This document shows positions 20,601 through 28,290 of a stretch of 64,000 bases of DNA, in pieces. Each line of letters opens with the position of its first letter. Position 1 is the stretch's first letter. The position numbers and the translations under genes were made by a program. Under the pieces are notes generated by a model. That model did not search any database. It had not been told where the DNA came from and saw nothing but the letters and a program-made list of their open reading frames with translations. The DNA comes from Saccharomycopsis phalli (lineage: Eukaryota; Ascomycota; Saccharomycetes; Ascoideales; Saccharomycopsidaceae): positions 682,001 to 746,000 of the forward strand of contig CP073214.1 of the NCBI GenBank assembly GCA_020342235.1, in the 5' to 3' direction.

Positions 20601-21511
20601 ACTACGGGAAAATCAATAAGGCAATTAAACTATATGGGCAGTTGGGAACTAAAATAGGTAGCGATGATGTGATTGATACTGAAAGTTATAGTACCAGCAC
20701 TGAGAACAATATTAAGTTTGGTTTTATCTTATTCTTGAGACTCTGGTTTAAGGTTGCGTTTGTCAAAATTATTACGTTGTTAATTTCTTTGGTGAAATTT
20801 ACGGTATATGGGGGAAAGAAGTTTGTTGTCAGCCTCACAATGAATAAGTTCTTGATCTTCATATTGCTATTGTCAGGATTGTGGAATATGTGGTTGAGCG
20901 GAAAGACCGTCACCTCGTATTGGGTTGCTAAGAGAACAGACAAGATGATAAGCGAGTATACAAGATTGGCAAGCAATAATATAATGGCAGGTGGTATCAA
21001 GGGTAGTAATAGACTAGGGATGATGCAAAGAGCGATCTATTTAAAGGACATTGAAGAGTTGGTTTCCAAAGGGGAAATGTTTTCAGGAGACACTGAGGGA
21101 AGTCAGTGTTTTAAACGTTTCAAGAAAAGCTCATTTGTATTGAATTATGAGCAGTCTTCGTTGGATTCGCGATTTCTTGCAGATCAGTACGGGGATATTT
21201 CTTCATTACAAGTGGCACAGAAATTGCAGAACACGCTTCAAGAGATTGGGGTGAGAAGAAATGAGTTGTTGATTGACTTGAAGATCTTGGAAAAGGTCGA
21301 GCGAGAAATTTCCATTGGGGAATGGAAAAATTGGTTAATCAATGAAAACAATCGCTGTGAATTGGTCAAGACAGAAGTGATTTCCAAAATAGCCGGCAAC
21401 TATACCAGTGAGACAGACATTGATTTGGACTCGATTTTGCCGGGAGCGTCAGACTTGTTGAGCTATTGCAATAACTGTAAACGGGAGCTAAAGCAGTCTC
21501 AATTATTGTAG
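17681..21511 (+). CDS. SIP3: SIP3/YSP1 (Lam) family ER-plasma membrane sterol transporter
   Basis: Member of the Lam/GRAMD family that moves sterols at ER-plasma membrane contact sites. Domain order in the 1276-residue product: an N-terminal BAR-like helical domain (about 1-260), a PH domain (about 305-410, starting EKHGWIFMKTSVGKPARQIW), a GRAM-like region (about 600-690), a StART-like VASt domain (about 775-965), and hydrophobic membrane segments at about 1013-1075. This BAR-PH-GRAM-VASt order is that of the Sip3 (Lam3)/Ysp1 (Lam1) pair; I cannot choose between the two, and a single gene may represent both here. The ATG at 17681 lies just before the BAR domain. Confident for the family, less so for the paralogue name. 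Confidence 0.92.
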   Translation: MTDVIFDKLDSQTSNPKDSPKLLKLISVSFKEAALDSPTFRASANHYNHLIEQTEQWTDGLLKFIKKFPQYYNEFKEFSNILVDQLNPNFISDGIIDQDYTLSALSFTQSGLGNLWVTSLKTLKIDEAELVTILTSAKNELKAYKEQRKTFELAQSKYDLYLSRYAAQSKSKEPSALREDAFQLSEVRKAYIHASLDICLALSNILNYLDSTLVSVVGILWKDIDKSVIEHNPKTSQIFDQIEKIKSWTKAGDLSLKILSKDMNTARKQIEESAVQQFTPSRDINDHNPALINPSTLLDLKEPVYEKHGWIFMKTSVGKPARQIWVRRWAFVKNGMFGLLNLSPSKTFVQETDKIGVLLCNVRYAANEDRRFCFEIKTIDTTITLQAETLNELKYWMKAFAIEKKRSLELVDKMTMTSYAFGRYPPLLSDFASTATTTTDFELTSGKIENNNSGDSGSSNVITSTSLSKLMNSFNKSMNPDFNDFVPENANDVQFSKEGVFVEPIMNTPITTRFTKAAIMGNAFLTSSVVPNAINANIWGTVNWGMYYLVAPDKKPKIDPLSQQKLMVTMNDLGQSAKKLYPSFYPTKLINYDIQMKALFETALKKDELCLLCFRCIWSPNLKQELSGRCFITMDNIYFYMNSMGFVSLLMRDLNDMISVESHVKKNWEILKIYSIDGLNLRAKIFLDDAKAISKKIEVLINNKTAKEPLTLEQLVESMKRIEESSTAASRGTLALPSAPNTPDDPAKGKEKVDEVKQDRLSSLVTISDNVPLNEYPTDYSNEYGRLALESEVKLPAKALFHVLFGDKSTVYKKVITLIADNDGKGYEQLQWKITKTNDKLQRKIIFQLSTKSKNLLLLTSSDTLLNNSSSGIMLGEMSEIQVINNLVDDKYYNISTERSSMELPLGAPFKLKHLVIIKARDPETCTLYIYNRVDFSRRSPGNFLVGNLYGALLKSESTRMFNEVKSCVESIGDYGKINKAIKLYGQLGTKIGSDDVIDTESYSTSTENNIKFGFILFLRLWFKVAFVKIITLLISLVKFTVYGGKKFVVSLTMNKFLIFILLLSGLWNMWLSGKTVTSYWVAKRTDKMISEYTRLASNNIMAGGIKGSNRLGMMQRAIYLKDIEELVSKGEMFSGDTEGSQCFKRFKKSSFVLNYEQSSLDSRFLADQYGDISSLQVAQKLQNTLQEIGVRRNELLIDLKILEKVEREISIGEWKNWLINENNRCELVKTEVISKIAGNYTSETDIDLDSILPGASDLLSYCNNCKRELKQSQLL

Positions 21512-21654
21512 GCAAGACGTGATTGGATAGTGAATAATAAATTATGAAGTATATAGATCTGGTATTTATAGTATGATTGTCTTTGCGTAGAAAAAAAAAA
21601 TTGGCTAGGGAATCCGGTGTTGTGAAGCTGAAACAGTTTGGGTGACATGTATGC

Positions 21655-22815
21655 ATGTTGGCATGGTCCGCGCAATATTATGGGTTGCTAAGTTACACTA
21701 CTGACACAATGAGGCATAAACTTTACAACGGGAGAATCCTTGGGCTTGTGGCAGCAAAACTCTCATATGATTCTAGCATAAATTTTTCAAAGATCGAAGA
21801 AAAATATGCAACCAAGGTAAATGAGAAGACCAATTTGTTGATAGACCAGGTTCCTAGTAGAACTGGCCGGCAGATGCCCAAGTACCCTATAGTGCTATGT
21901 CACGGGCTCTCGGGGTTTGACCGGTTGTTTCTTATTCCTTCTCTTAGTCAAATAAGGTCGACTATATTGCTGCAGCAGCTAAAGCAGGAAGAGATTGACT
22001 CTGATCAAACAGGGTTGTTTTTGGAGTACTGGCGAGGCATCCAAAAGGCACTTGTTGCCGAAGGCTGTATAGTTCTCATAGCCAAGGTTCCTGCGTTGGG
22101 GACGATAGAAGAGCGGTCTGAATCACTCAACAGATTTATCAGCGGACAAATTGACAATTTCACTGATAACGGTGTTCTCAAGGAAAAAATATACAACAAC
22201 AAGGACCAGAAGGAGCATGCACCAGTTAAGGTCAATTTAATTGCCCATTCCATGGGCGGCTTGGATTGTCGCTACTTGGTATCACAATTGCACCAGAAAA
22301 ATTATCAGGTGGTTAGTTTGACCACAGTTTCTAGCCCACATAGAGGCAGTGAAGTTGCTGACTATGTCGTTGATCTTGCCTCGTCATTGTCGCCCGAAAA
22401 CCCAGGGACTGTGCCAAGTCAGAATGACTTCTATGTGAAGCTTCTTCCTGCAAGCATTTATGAATTGACGACCTACTCTATGAATGAGTTCAATAAGAAG
22501 ATTATCAATGACCCCAAGGTGAAATACTTCAGCTACGGCGCACGGTTCGTGCCCAAATGGCACGATATATATCGTTTTACTTGGTCGATAATATTTAAAA
22601 AATCCGGGGACAATGACGGCTTAATTTCGATTGACTCAGCAAAGTGGGGCAAGTACATGGGCACCATCAATAATGCCGACCACTTGGATTTGATAAACTG
22701 GAGAAACAGCATAAAACTGAAATGGAGAGAAATCGTTTACAATGAGAAGGATAATTTCAACGCTATAGACCTATATTTGAACATTGCCGATGACTTGGCC
22801 AAGGAAGGACTATGA
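21655..22815 (+). CDS. TGL2: TGL2, mitochondrial triacylglycerol lipase
   Basis: Tgl2 is a mitochondrial acylglycerol lipase with an alpha/beta-hydrolase fold. Seen: the oxyanion segment PIVLCHGLSGFDRLFLIPS, the nucleophile elbow IAHSMGGLDCRYL (Ser in GHSMG-type context), the TTVSSPHRGSEVADYVVDL block and the C-terminal SYGARFVPKW...NADHLDLINW segment carrying the likely catalytic His; the last residues DLAKEGL match the S. cerevisiae end. The outermost ATG (21655, 386 residues) is used, but its context is poor and an overlapping out-of-frame ATG lies at 21651. An ATG at 21709 (MRHKLYNGRILGLVAAKL, adenine at -3) gives a better mitochondrial-type start. The 3' end overlaps the convergent cyclophilin gene by 6 bp. 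Confidence 0.93.
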   Translation: MLAWSAQYYGLLSYTTDTMRHKLYNGRILGLVAAKLSYDSSINFSKIEEKYATKVNEKTNLLIDQVPSRTGRQMPKYPIVLCHGLSGFDRLFLIPSLSQIRSTILLQQLKQEEIDSDQTGLFLEYWRGIQKALVAEGCIVLIAKVPALGTIEERSESLNRFISGQIDNFTDNGVLKEKIYNNKDQKEHAPVKVNLIAHSMGGLDCRYLVSQLHQKNYQVVSLTTVSSPHRGSEVADYVVDLASSLSPENPGTVPSQNDFYVKLLPASIYELTTYSMNEFNKKIINDPKVKYFSYGARFVPKWHDIYRFTWSIIFKKSGDNDGLISIDSAKWGKYMGTINNADHLDLINWRNSIKLKWREIVYNEKDNFNAIDLYLNIADDLAKEGL

Positions 22816-23787
22816 GTGTGTTTTTTGTCGCTTGTTGGCCCTGGGTTGCTGCAAGCTGCGTTTGTTCCAGACACTCTGACTGAAATCAACATGAATTCGC
22901 CGATCATCGATTACGACTCCATCCATTTTTTTGTAGGCCATTTCGCAGCTCTCAATGCTTTCAAACGTGATGAAGCCGTACTGTAACGATTTCCCCGTGG
23001 CCTTGTCCTTGATTATTTCGCAGTCCTCGATTGCACCAAACCTCGAGAAAATGAGCTTTAAATCGTCCTCCACAGTGACAGAATTGAGCTTGCAAACAAA
23101 CAAAATGTTCTCCAAGGGCTTGGCATTGACTGAAGGCAAGTCTCCCATCATCTCCAACGTTAATGCTTGTGCCTCGGCTTCTTCTTCGTTATTAATCTTT
23201 TGCATGGATTTCTGGTCTATTTCAGGCCAGCGTACGTACTTCACCAACTCTATGGGAAACTCTCTTTCTTCCTTGGGAATATGCCTGCTGACATCGAGGT
23301 TGTCTTGTATGTCTTGAAGTATCACTGTGTTCAAGACCCGGATGTCTTCCAAAGGTAGGTTATCTTCGTCTAATAATTCCATATTAATTTTATTTAACGT
23401 ATCAAACCCTTCGGCTATCTCGCCAAATACAATTGCCAGCTTATCTAATTTCGCCAAGTCCTCCTCCAAAGTTATCAAGATTCGATTGGTATCGGTCAAC
23501 GATACAGTGCCGACTTTATTATGTCGTAATGAGTTCTTTTCGGGAAACCGTCGGGCATATGAGTTGTTAACATTTAGAAGTTCCCAGATATTAGTGCTCT
23601 TTGTTGATATAGGATATTGGGGGTCGGCAATCTCTATCAGGTGGTCCTTTTGGACATTGATTACCGGAGCATACTGAAAATACTTTACTTTGCAAAGATT
23701 CAAAAAATTGTACGCTTGAACCACAGATGTATCAAAATAGAGATCAATCACTATACATCCCAAGTTTGTTTCTATCAACACACTCAT
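22810..23787 (-). CDS. PPIL4/Cyp6-type cyclophilin with RRM
   Basis: A 325-residue protein with an N-terminal cyclophilin-like domain (about 1-160) and a C-terminal RNA-recognition motif (about 230-310), the arrangement of human PPIL4 and S. pombe Cyp6, which are spliceosome-associated. The shared blocks are distinctive: SVLIETNLGCIVIDLY, LCKVKYFQYAPVINVQKD, EMMGDLP before the RRM, ILFVCKLNSVTVEDDL (RNP2), YGFITFE (RNP1) and DDRRIHVDFSQSVW. The cyclophilin half is degenerate: where PPIL4 reads FIIQTGDP this reads HLIEIADP, and the GSQFLIT segment is shortened to NRILIT, so prolyl isomerase activity is doubtful. The ATG at 23787 is 81 bp from the divergent LIN1 start. No clear S. cerevisiae orthologue is known to me. 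Confidence 0.9.
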   Translation of the reverse strand: MSVLIETNLGCIVIDLYFDTSVVQAYNFLNLCKVKYFQYAPVINVQKDHLIEIADPQYPISTKSTNIWELLNVNNSYARRFPEKNSLRHNKVGTVSLTDTNRILITLEEDLAKLDKLAIVFGEIAEGFDTLNKINMELLDEDNLPLEDIRVLNTVILQDIQDNLDVSRHIPKEEREFPIELVKYVRWPEIDQKSMQKINNEEEAEAQALTLEMMGDLPSVNAKPLENILFVCKLNSVTVEDDLKLIFSRFGAIEDCEIIKDKATGKSLQYGFITFESIESCEMAYKKMDGVVIDDRRIHVDFSQSVWNKRSLQQPRANKRQKTHS

Positions 23788-23868
23788 TGCTAAACATGGG
23801 AGTGTGAATTACCACTTACTCCACGTGACAAGCAATACGCAAGACAAAGTATAATTGTTGGAGTAGTA
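23788..23868. promoter_or_regulatory. 81-bp divergent promoter with E-box
   Basis: The whole space between the PPIL4-like gene (minus) and LIN1 (plus) is 81 bp and contains one CACGTG at 23822-23827, near the centre. A single bHLH site could serve both splicing-related genes. Factor identity (Cbf1 or a related bHLH protein) is inference. Confidence 0.5.
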
Positions 23869-24909
23869 ATGAATCTAAGTAGGAGAAATCCCTTGAATTT
23901 ATCAAAACAAGATGAAAGTGATGAAGAAGAGTTGGATAATCATGGCTTTAAGAAACGGAGTAAAAACGGCTTGATATTGCACGATGACGATTCGGCAGAT
24001 GAGGAAGATGCCGCAAGTGATGCACAGGATCGTGGGGCACAAGAGAACAATCTAAAAGATGAAGTCGATGATGACGACGATGACATGTTTGCCAATCTGG
24101 AAGCCGAGGCAGATGCAAAAGAAGACGACCCCAAGGAAGAAGATTCCAAGGAAGATGAAGTACGGCTTTTGGATTACAAAGAAATCTTGGAGTTGCAAGA
24201 ACACAGTGTAGAAAGCGATAAAGAGGACGACCAACAAATCAAGTTCACTTCTTTTGGATTGAAGGAGGAATTGGAAGACGGGCAGTTTGACGAGAACCAA
24301 AACTTTGTTAGGTATGAGAAAGACCAAGATCTTGACCAAGATAATTGGCTTGAAGGAATAAGTAATCATGATATTGCCAATGCCAAGGAGGCCCAGGAAG
24401 TCAAAACACAAAAGGAAGTTCTGGATCGAAGGAATGCCCAGTTTGAGCCTATTGAAAGCTTGTTGAGTACATTAATAGTGGAGCTCTTGCCTAGCGAAAC
24501 ACCCATTGACTTTCTTCAAAGAATGCATAGTGCAAATAAAAAAAAGAGTCTGAAGGAAGGAAAGGACATGGTAATTAAGATAACTGGGGTAATAAATAAA
24601 CTCTTGGCCAAGGGAGGATTTGAAGATATCTATGACATGACTAGAGAAGAGCTCATGAGAAGCTATAAAAACGAAACTGGAGAAGAAATTAAAATTAGAG
24701 AAAGAAAACGGGCGATTGATCAAGTTGACAGTGCCGAGGGTTTGGATTCTGATAAAGTGTGGGAATTCAAATGGCTACACAAGGATAATATCTACGGGCC
24801 ATATACGCGGAAAGAAATAAGTGGATGGAAAAATACTTATTTTAAAGGAAATGCCGAGGTCAGGAAAATTAATGAAGACAAGTTTATCAATATAAACGAC
24901 TGGAAATGA
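23869..24909 (+). CDS. LIN1: LIN1, GYF-domain U5 snRNP-associated protein
   Basis: Lin1 is the yeast counterpart of human CD2BP2/U5-52K. It binds Prp8 and the U5 snRNP through a GYF domain and has been linked to cohesin. The 346-residue product starts with a basic/acidic low-complexity half containing the conserved motif region VRLLDYKEI and IKFTSFGLKEELEDGQFDE (about residues 100-145). It ends in a GYF domain (about 286-346), where VWEFKWLHKDNIYGPYTRKE matches the W-x-Y/H...GPY pattern. The ATG at 23869 is the only candidate. Together with its divergent PPIL4-like neighbour and nearby LSM6 it forms a small group of pre-mRNA-splicing genes. Confidence 0.92.
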   Translation: MNLSRRNPLNLSKQDESDEEELDNHGFKKRSKNGLILHDDDSADEEDAASDAQDRGAQENNLKDEVDDDDDDMFANLEAEADAKEDDPKEEDSKEDEVRLLDYKEILELQEHSVESDKEDDQQIKFTSFGLKEELEDGQFDENQNFVRYEKDQDLDQDNWLEGISNHDIANAKEAQEVKTQKEVLDRRNAQFEPIESLLSTLIVELLPSETPIDFLQRMHSANKKKSLKEGKDMVIKITGVINKLLAKGGFEDIYDMTREELMRSYKNETGEEIKIRERKRAIDQVDSAEGLDSDKVWEFKWLHKDNIYGPYTRKEISGWKNTYFKGNAEVRKINEDKFININDWK

Positions 24910-24961
24910 GTGCTGATGGTTTACTCATTGGGTTTCATAAAGCTATTGTACATTATGCTAT

Positions 24962-25229
24962 TCAATCTTCAGATATGTAAAGAACTGGTAAATTAGTATT
25001 AGAAACAAAAGACAAAAATGCAGCATCACTTACCGTTATTACCTCTTATAAACATTTCGTTATATTTCTTGGTCAACTCCTTGTTGATGAACTCACTGGA
25101 CAGCTGCAACACAATATTCATAAAACTATCGATGGACTGTAATTTGCCCCTGTATTCTATTCCAGAATACAATTTCACAACCACCTTCTCTCCTTTAATA
25201 TCCGACAAGAACTTCGAAGGATCACTCAT
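24962..25229 (-). CDS. LSM6: LSM6, U6 snRNP/Lsm ring subunit (spliced)
   Basis: Lsm6 is part of the Lsm2-8 ring on U6 snRNA and the Lsm1-7 ring in mRNA decay. Exon 1 (25034-25229) encodes Sm1: SDPSKFLSDIKGEKVVVKL and GKLQSIDSFMNIVL. It stops being Lsm6-like after FIRGNN, where a GTAAGT donor follows. Exon 2 (24962-24984) supplies the missing end VLYISED and a stop, so the join reads FIRGNNVLYISED, the Sm2 motif. The product has 72 residues. The frame extends past 25229 only to a GTG; the first ATG is 25229. Divergent from the ceramide glucosyltransferase gene (159 bp). Confident in both identity and intron. Confidence 0.95.
24985..25033 (-). other. LSM6: LSM6 intron, 49 nt
   Basis: Minus-strand donor GTAAGT at 25033, branch-like TACTAAT, acceptor ACCAG ending at 24985. 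It interrupts a Val codon (phase 1) in the Sm2 motif. Without splicing the protein would lack the final beta strand. Confidence 0.92.
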
Positions 25230-25388
25230 TAATACTGGTCCTGGAGGATTGAACACTTTTGTAAAATCGGTGCTGTAAATACAGTGCCTCGAACCATGCG
25301 TCAGAATACCTGAATTCTTTACAGCTTGACGGCGATAATTTAGGCACAGTTAGGTAATGGGCGCAAGCGAAAATTTGTCATTGGCTTA

Positions 25389-26837
25389 ATGATAGTGATA
25401 TTGGCGTTGATTTGTTTTACGTGGTACCTAGTGGTCTTGTGCCTAGCTTACTACGGGGTAATTGAAATATTTATGAAATACAGAGGCACCAAGAGACTTC
25501 CAGATGCCACTACCGAATTGGAGGAGGTGACGATTCTTCGGCCGTTGAAAGGGATTGATCCAGAACTAGAGACTTGTTTGGAGTGCTCGTTTTTGCAATC
25601 GTATCCGATTGATAAAGTGGAATTGATCTTTTGTGTGGAAACCAGTACTGATCCGGCCATTCCTGTGGTCGAGGCTTTGATCAAAAAGTACCCCAGCCAC
25701 GATGCAAAATTGTTGGTGGGCAACCCGGAGAACCCAGACCACTATGGTCCGAACCCGAAGATAAATAACTTGGCAAAAGGATTTTTGCGTGCCAAGTATG
25801 ATATTGTCTGGGTCATGGACTCCAATGTTTGGGTCTCTGGCGGAGCTCTTGGCAGATCGGTCGTAGCACTTAAACAATCCACGACAAATGGCCAGGTCAC
25901 CAAGGATAGACCGGTGAAGTTGGTGCACCATGTTCCGTTGGCAGTTACTTTGAAGAGCAGCCGGGCTCTGATTCGCAGTGATTCCTTATTTGCAAAGTTG
26001 GGCTGTAAATTGGACGAGGTATTTATGAAGACGTCGCACGCAAAGTTTTATGTGGCATTTGATAAATTGTCGGTGGCTCCTTGCGTTAATGGAAAGTCTA
26101 ACCTCTACCGGAGATCTGATATAGATCTAGCAGTGAAAAACATTGGGCAGGGACATATGCCAAGTACCGACGGGCAGAGTGGAGACTTGTGCAGAGATGC
26201 GGCCTACTATGGATCGCGTGTGGGATGCGGAATCCGATACTTTGCCAAGTTTATTGGTGAGGATAATATGATTGGAATCGCATTGTGGGACATTGGGGGG
26301 AGAACAGGGTTGTCTGGGGACTGTGTTATTCAGCCATTGGATAACGGCTTGAATAACGGCGTGGGGGATTATATTTTACGACGCCTGCGATGGCTAAGAG
26401 TTCGAAAATATATGGTTCTAGCAGCGACGCTACTAGAGCCAACCACAGAATCTATTGTAGCGGCTGTGTATGGCACTTTTGGTGTTTCCTACCTATTTCT
26501 AGGGTGCAATTTCTCCATTGCATGGCTTCTTTTCCATTTTATGGTCTGGTTCCTCACTGACTATTTTCAGTTTCATATTCTCTTGAGATACTCAGCGGCT
26601 GAAGACCCCGTGATCGGTACCAGTGCCTTTCCTTATTTTGCCTTCCCTCGTTATAATGGATTGTTTGATGATAGCCGTGATAATATTTACAGAAATGTCA
26701 AGCAGTGGCTGGTTTTTTGGGCTTTAAGAGAGATTCTTGCGCTTCCAGTTTGGGTGTATGCTATGATAGGCCGTGACATTGACTGGAGAGGAAGACCGTT
26801 TAGAATTAAGAGTGACTTGACGGCTGAAGAAATTTAG
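25389..26837 (+). CDS. HSX11: Ceramide glucosyltransferase (glucosylceramide synthase)
   Basis: GT21 membrane enzyme transferring glucose from UDP-Glc to ceramide, making glucosylceramide in the Golgi. The 482-residue product has an N-terminal membrane anchor (about 1-24), the segment VTILRPLKGIDPELETCLE, the D2 region WVMDSNVWV, NPKINNLAKGF, the D3 segment FIGEDNMIGIALWD and the (Q/R)XXRW motif in RRLRWLRVRK, followed by two or more C-terminal membrane helices. The D1 region reads CVETSTDPAI where the human enzyme has CVQDHDDPAI, so the first Asp is not in the animal position. S. cerevisiae lacks this pathway while CTG-clade and most other fungi have it, which helps place the organism. HSX11 is the C. 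albicans gene name. Confidence 0.94.
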   Translation: MIVILALICFTWYLVVLCLAYYGVIEIFMKYRGTKRLPDATTELEEVTILRPLKGIDPELETCLECSFLQSYPIDKVELIFCVETSTDPAIPVVEALIKKYPSHDAKLLVGNPENPDHYGPNPKINNLAKGFLRAKYDIVWVMDSNVWVSGGALGRSVVALKQSTTNGQVTKDRPVKLVHHVPLAVTLKSSRALIRSDSLFAKLGCKLDEVFMKTSHAKFYVAFDKLSVAPCVNGKSNLYRRSDIDLAVKNIGQGHMPSTDGQSGDLCRDAAYYGSRVGCGIRYFAKFIGEDNMIGIALWDIGGRTGLSGDCVIQPLDNGLNNGVGDYILRRLRWLRVRKYMVLAATLLEPTTESIVAAVYGTFGVSYLFLGCNFSIAWLLFHFMVWFLTDYFQFHILLRYSAAEDPVIGTSAFPYFAFPRYNGLFDDSRDNIYRNVKQWLVFWALREILALPVWVYAMIGRDIDWRGRPFRIKSDLTAEEI

Positions 26838-26882
26838 AGTATAATATTTGAAAATTTGCGGGGCATGTGTAGTTTCAGTTTC

Positions 26883-26994
26883 CTAAATTGTCGATAACTT
26901 GTATTTTCTAAATTGTCGATAGCTTGTATTTTCTAAATTGTCGATAACTTGTATTTTCTAAATTGTCGATAAATTGTATTTTCCTAAATTGTCG
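26883..26994 (+). repeat. 25-bp tandem repeat, four and a half copies
   Basis: Unit: CTAAATTGTCGATAACTTGT plus ATTTT. Copies start at 26883, 26908, 26933 and 26958; a fifth partial copy (CTAAATTGTCG) starts at 26984 after one inserted C. Copies 1 and 3 are identical; copies 2 and 4 differ by one or two bases. It lies between the ceramide glucosyltransferase stop and the chitinase gene, within the latter's presumed promoter. Confidence 0.95.
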
Positions 26995-27134
26995 TGGAAC
27001 TTGCAGTGGCTTAGAACGTTGGGAGAGACATGGAGTGGCCTGGAACATTATGGGACATGGATATGTTCCAACTACTCGGATGCACATTTGGGTACCCACG
27101 TCAATCACTTCCACAGAACTGTGCCACCTTTACA

Positions 27135-28214
27135 ATGTTTAAAACTGGGTTGTATTATGCCAACTGGTCGATTTACTCCAAGGGACACAACCCTCAGGAT
27201 ATTGACTTCAATCTAGTCACAGATATTTACTATTCGTTTTTGAACATCGATGGAAACACTGGGGAAGTTGTATTGACAGATCCCTGGGCAGATGTCCAAA
27301 TCCCAGTTCCCGGAACTACGGCCAAGGGGTATTTGGAATTTTTCTATTTAATGAAGCAGAAATACCGTCATTTGAAAGTGTCCTTGTCCATTGGAGGGTG
27401 GTCGTACCGAGAGAATTTCAGTAGAGGTGTGGATACTACCGAGAAGATTGATCGGTTTGTGGAGTCAAGCACCAGCCTTTTAACAAAGTACGGGCTTGAC
27501 GGTATTGATTTGGACTGGGAGTATCCTAAAAATTTCAAGGAAGGTAATGACTATGTTATTTTGTGTCAAAAGTTGAGAGCCAAATTAGATGCCCTTCAAC
27601 ACTCCAATGGCTCGTCATTCACCTTGACATGTGCCATTCCCGCTGTGGAAGGACCGTTGCTAAATTTCCGCTTGGACAAGATGGATCCGTACATTTCCTA
27701 TTGGAACCTCATGGCCTACGACTTATCTGGCTCGTGGTCCAGCAAAGCACAGTACCATAGCAACTTGTACCCGTACTCGGGTTCCGAGTGGAGTGTGAAA
27801 CAGGCAGTTGACTTGCTAATTCAAAAGTTTGGGTTGCCTCGAAATAAGATTATTTTAGGCATGCCTACATATGCTCGGAAGTTTGATGGTAAATTGAACC
27901 ACTCATTTACCACCGTCGGTGATAATGAAGGTATCATCGACTATAAGAACTTGGACTTGGCCAAAAATCAGTATGATCGCACCGCTGTTTGCGCGTCTCA
28001 GAAAATCGGCAAAATGTGGGCTTTCTACGACGATGTGGAGACCCAAAGAAGAAAAGCAGATTTCATTCAAAGTCAGCAGTTGGCTGGTGGTATGTGGTGG
28101 GAATCCAGTGGAGAGATATGGAATGATAAAGACAAATGCTTGATTTTCAATTTTGTCAATCAGTTGGGAATCAACAACCTTGACAGAACCAATAATAACT
28201 TGATCAAATCATAG
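27135..28214 (+). CDS. GH18 chitinase, CHT4/CTS2-like
   Basis: Family 18 chitinase hydrolysing chitin with retention. The catalytic motif DGIDLDWEYP is present with the proton donor Glu at about residue 129. Other barrel strands are visible: KTGLYYANWSIYSKG at the start, SLSIGGWSYRENFS, SYWNLMAYDLSGSWS, ILGMPTYARKF and GGMWWESSGE near the end. The product of about 359 residues has no signal peptide, no Ser/Thr-rich region and no chitin-binding domain, unlike secreted yeast chitinases; this resembles C. albicans Cht4 and S. cerevisiae Cts2. Start chosen at 27135 because the barrel begins there and adenines precede the ATG. An in-frame ATG at 27030 would add 35 residues of no recognised kind, just after a tandem repeat. 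Confidence 0.9.
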   Translation: MFKTGLYYANWSIYSKGHNPQDIDFNLVTDIYYSFLNIDGNTGEVVLTDPWADVQIPVPGTTAKGYLEFFYLMKQKYRHLKVSLSIGGWSYRENFSRGVDTTEKIDRFVESSTSLLTKYGLDGIDLDWEYPKNFKEGNDYVILCQKLRAKLDALQHSNGSSFTLTCAIPAVEGPLLNFRLDKMDPYISYWNLMAYDLSGSWSSKAQYHSNLYPYSGSEWSVKQAVDLLIQKFGLPRNKIILGMPTYARKFDGKLNHSFTTVGDNEGIIDYKNLDLAKNQYDRTAVCASQKIGKMWAFYDDVETQRRKADFIQSQQLAGGMWWESSGEIWNDKDKCLIFNFVNQLGINNLDRTNNNLIKS

Positions 28215-28290
28215 CATCTACGCTTCCTAACTCACCAATATAATACATACATAAATATATCGGCAATGTGATCGAAAGTAATAAATGCAA

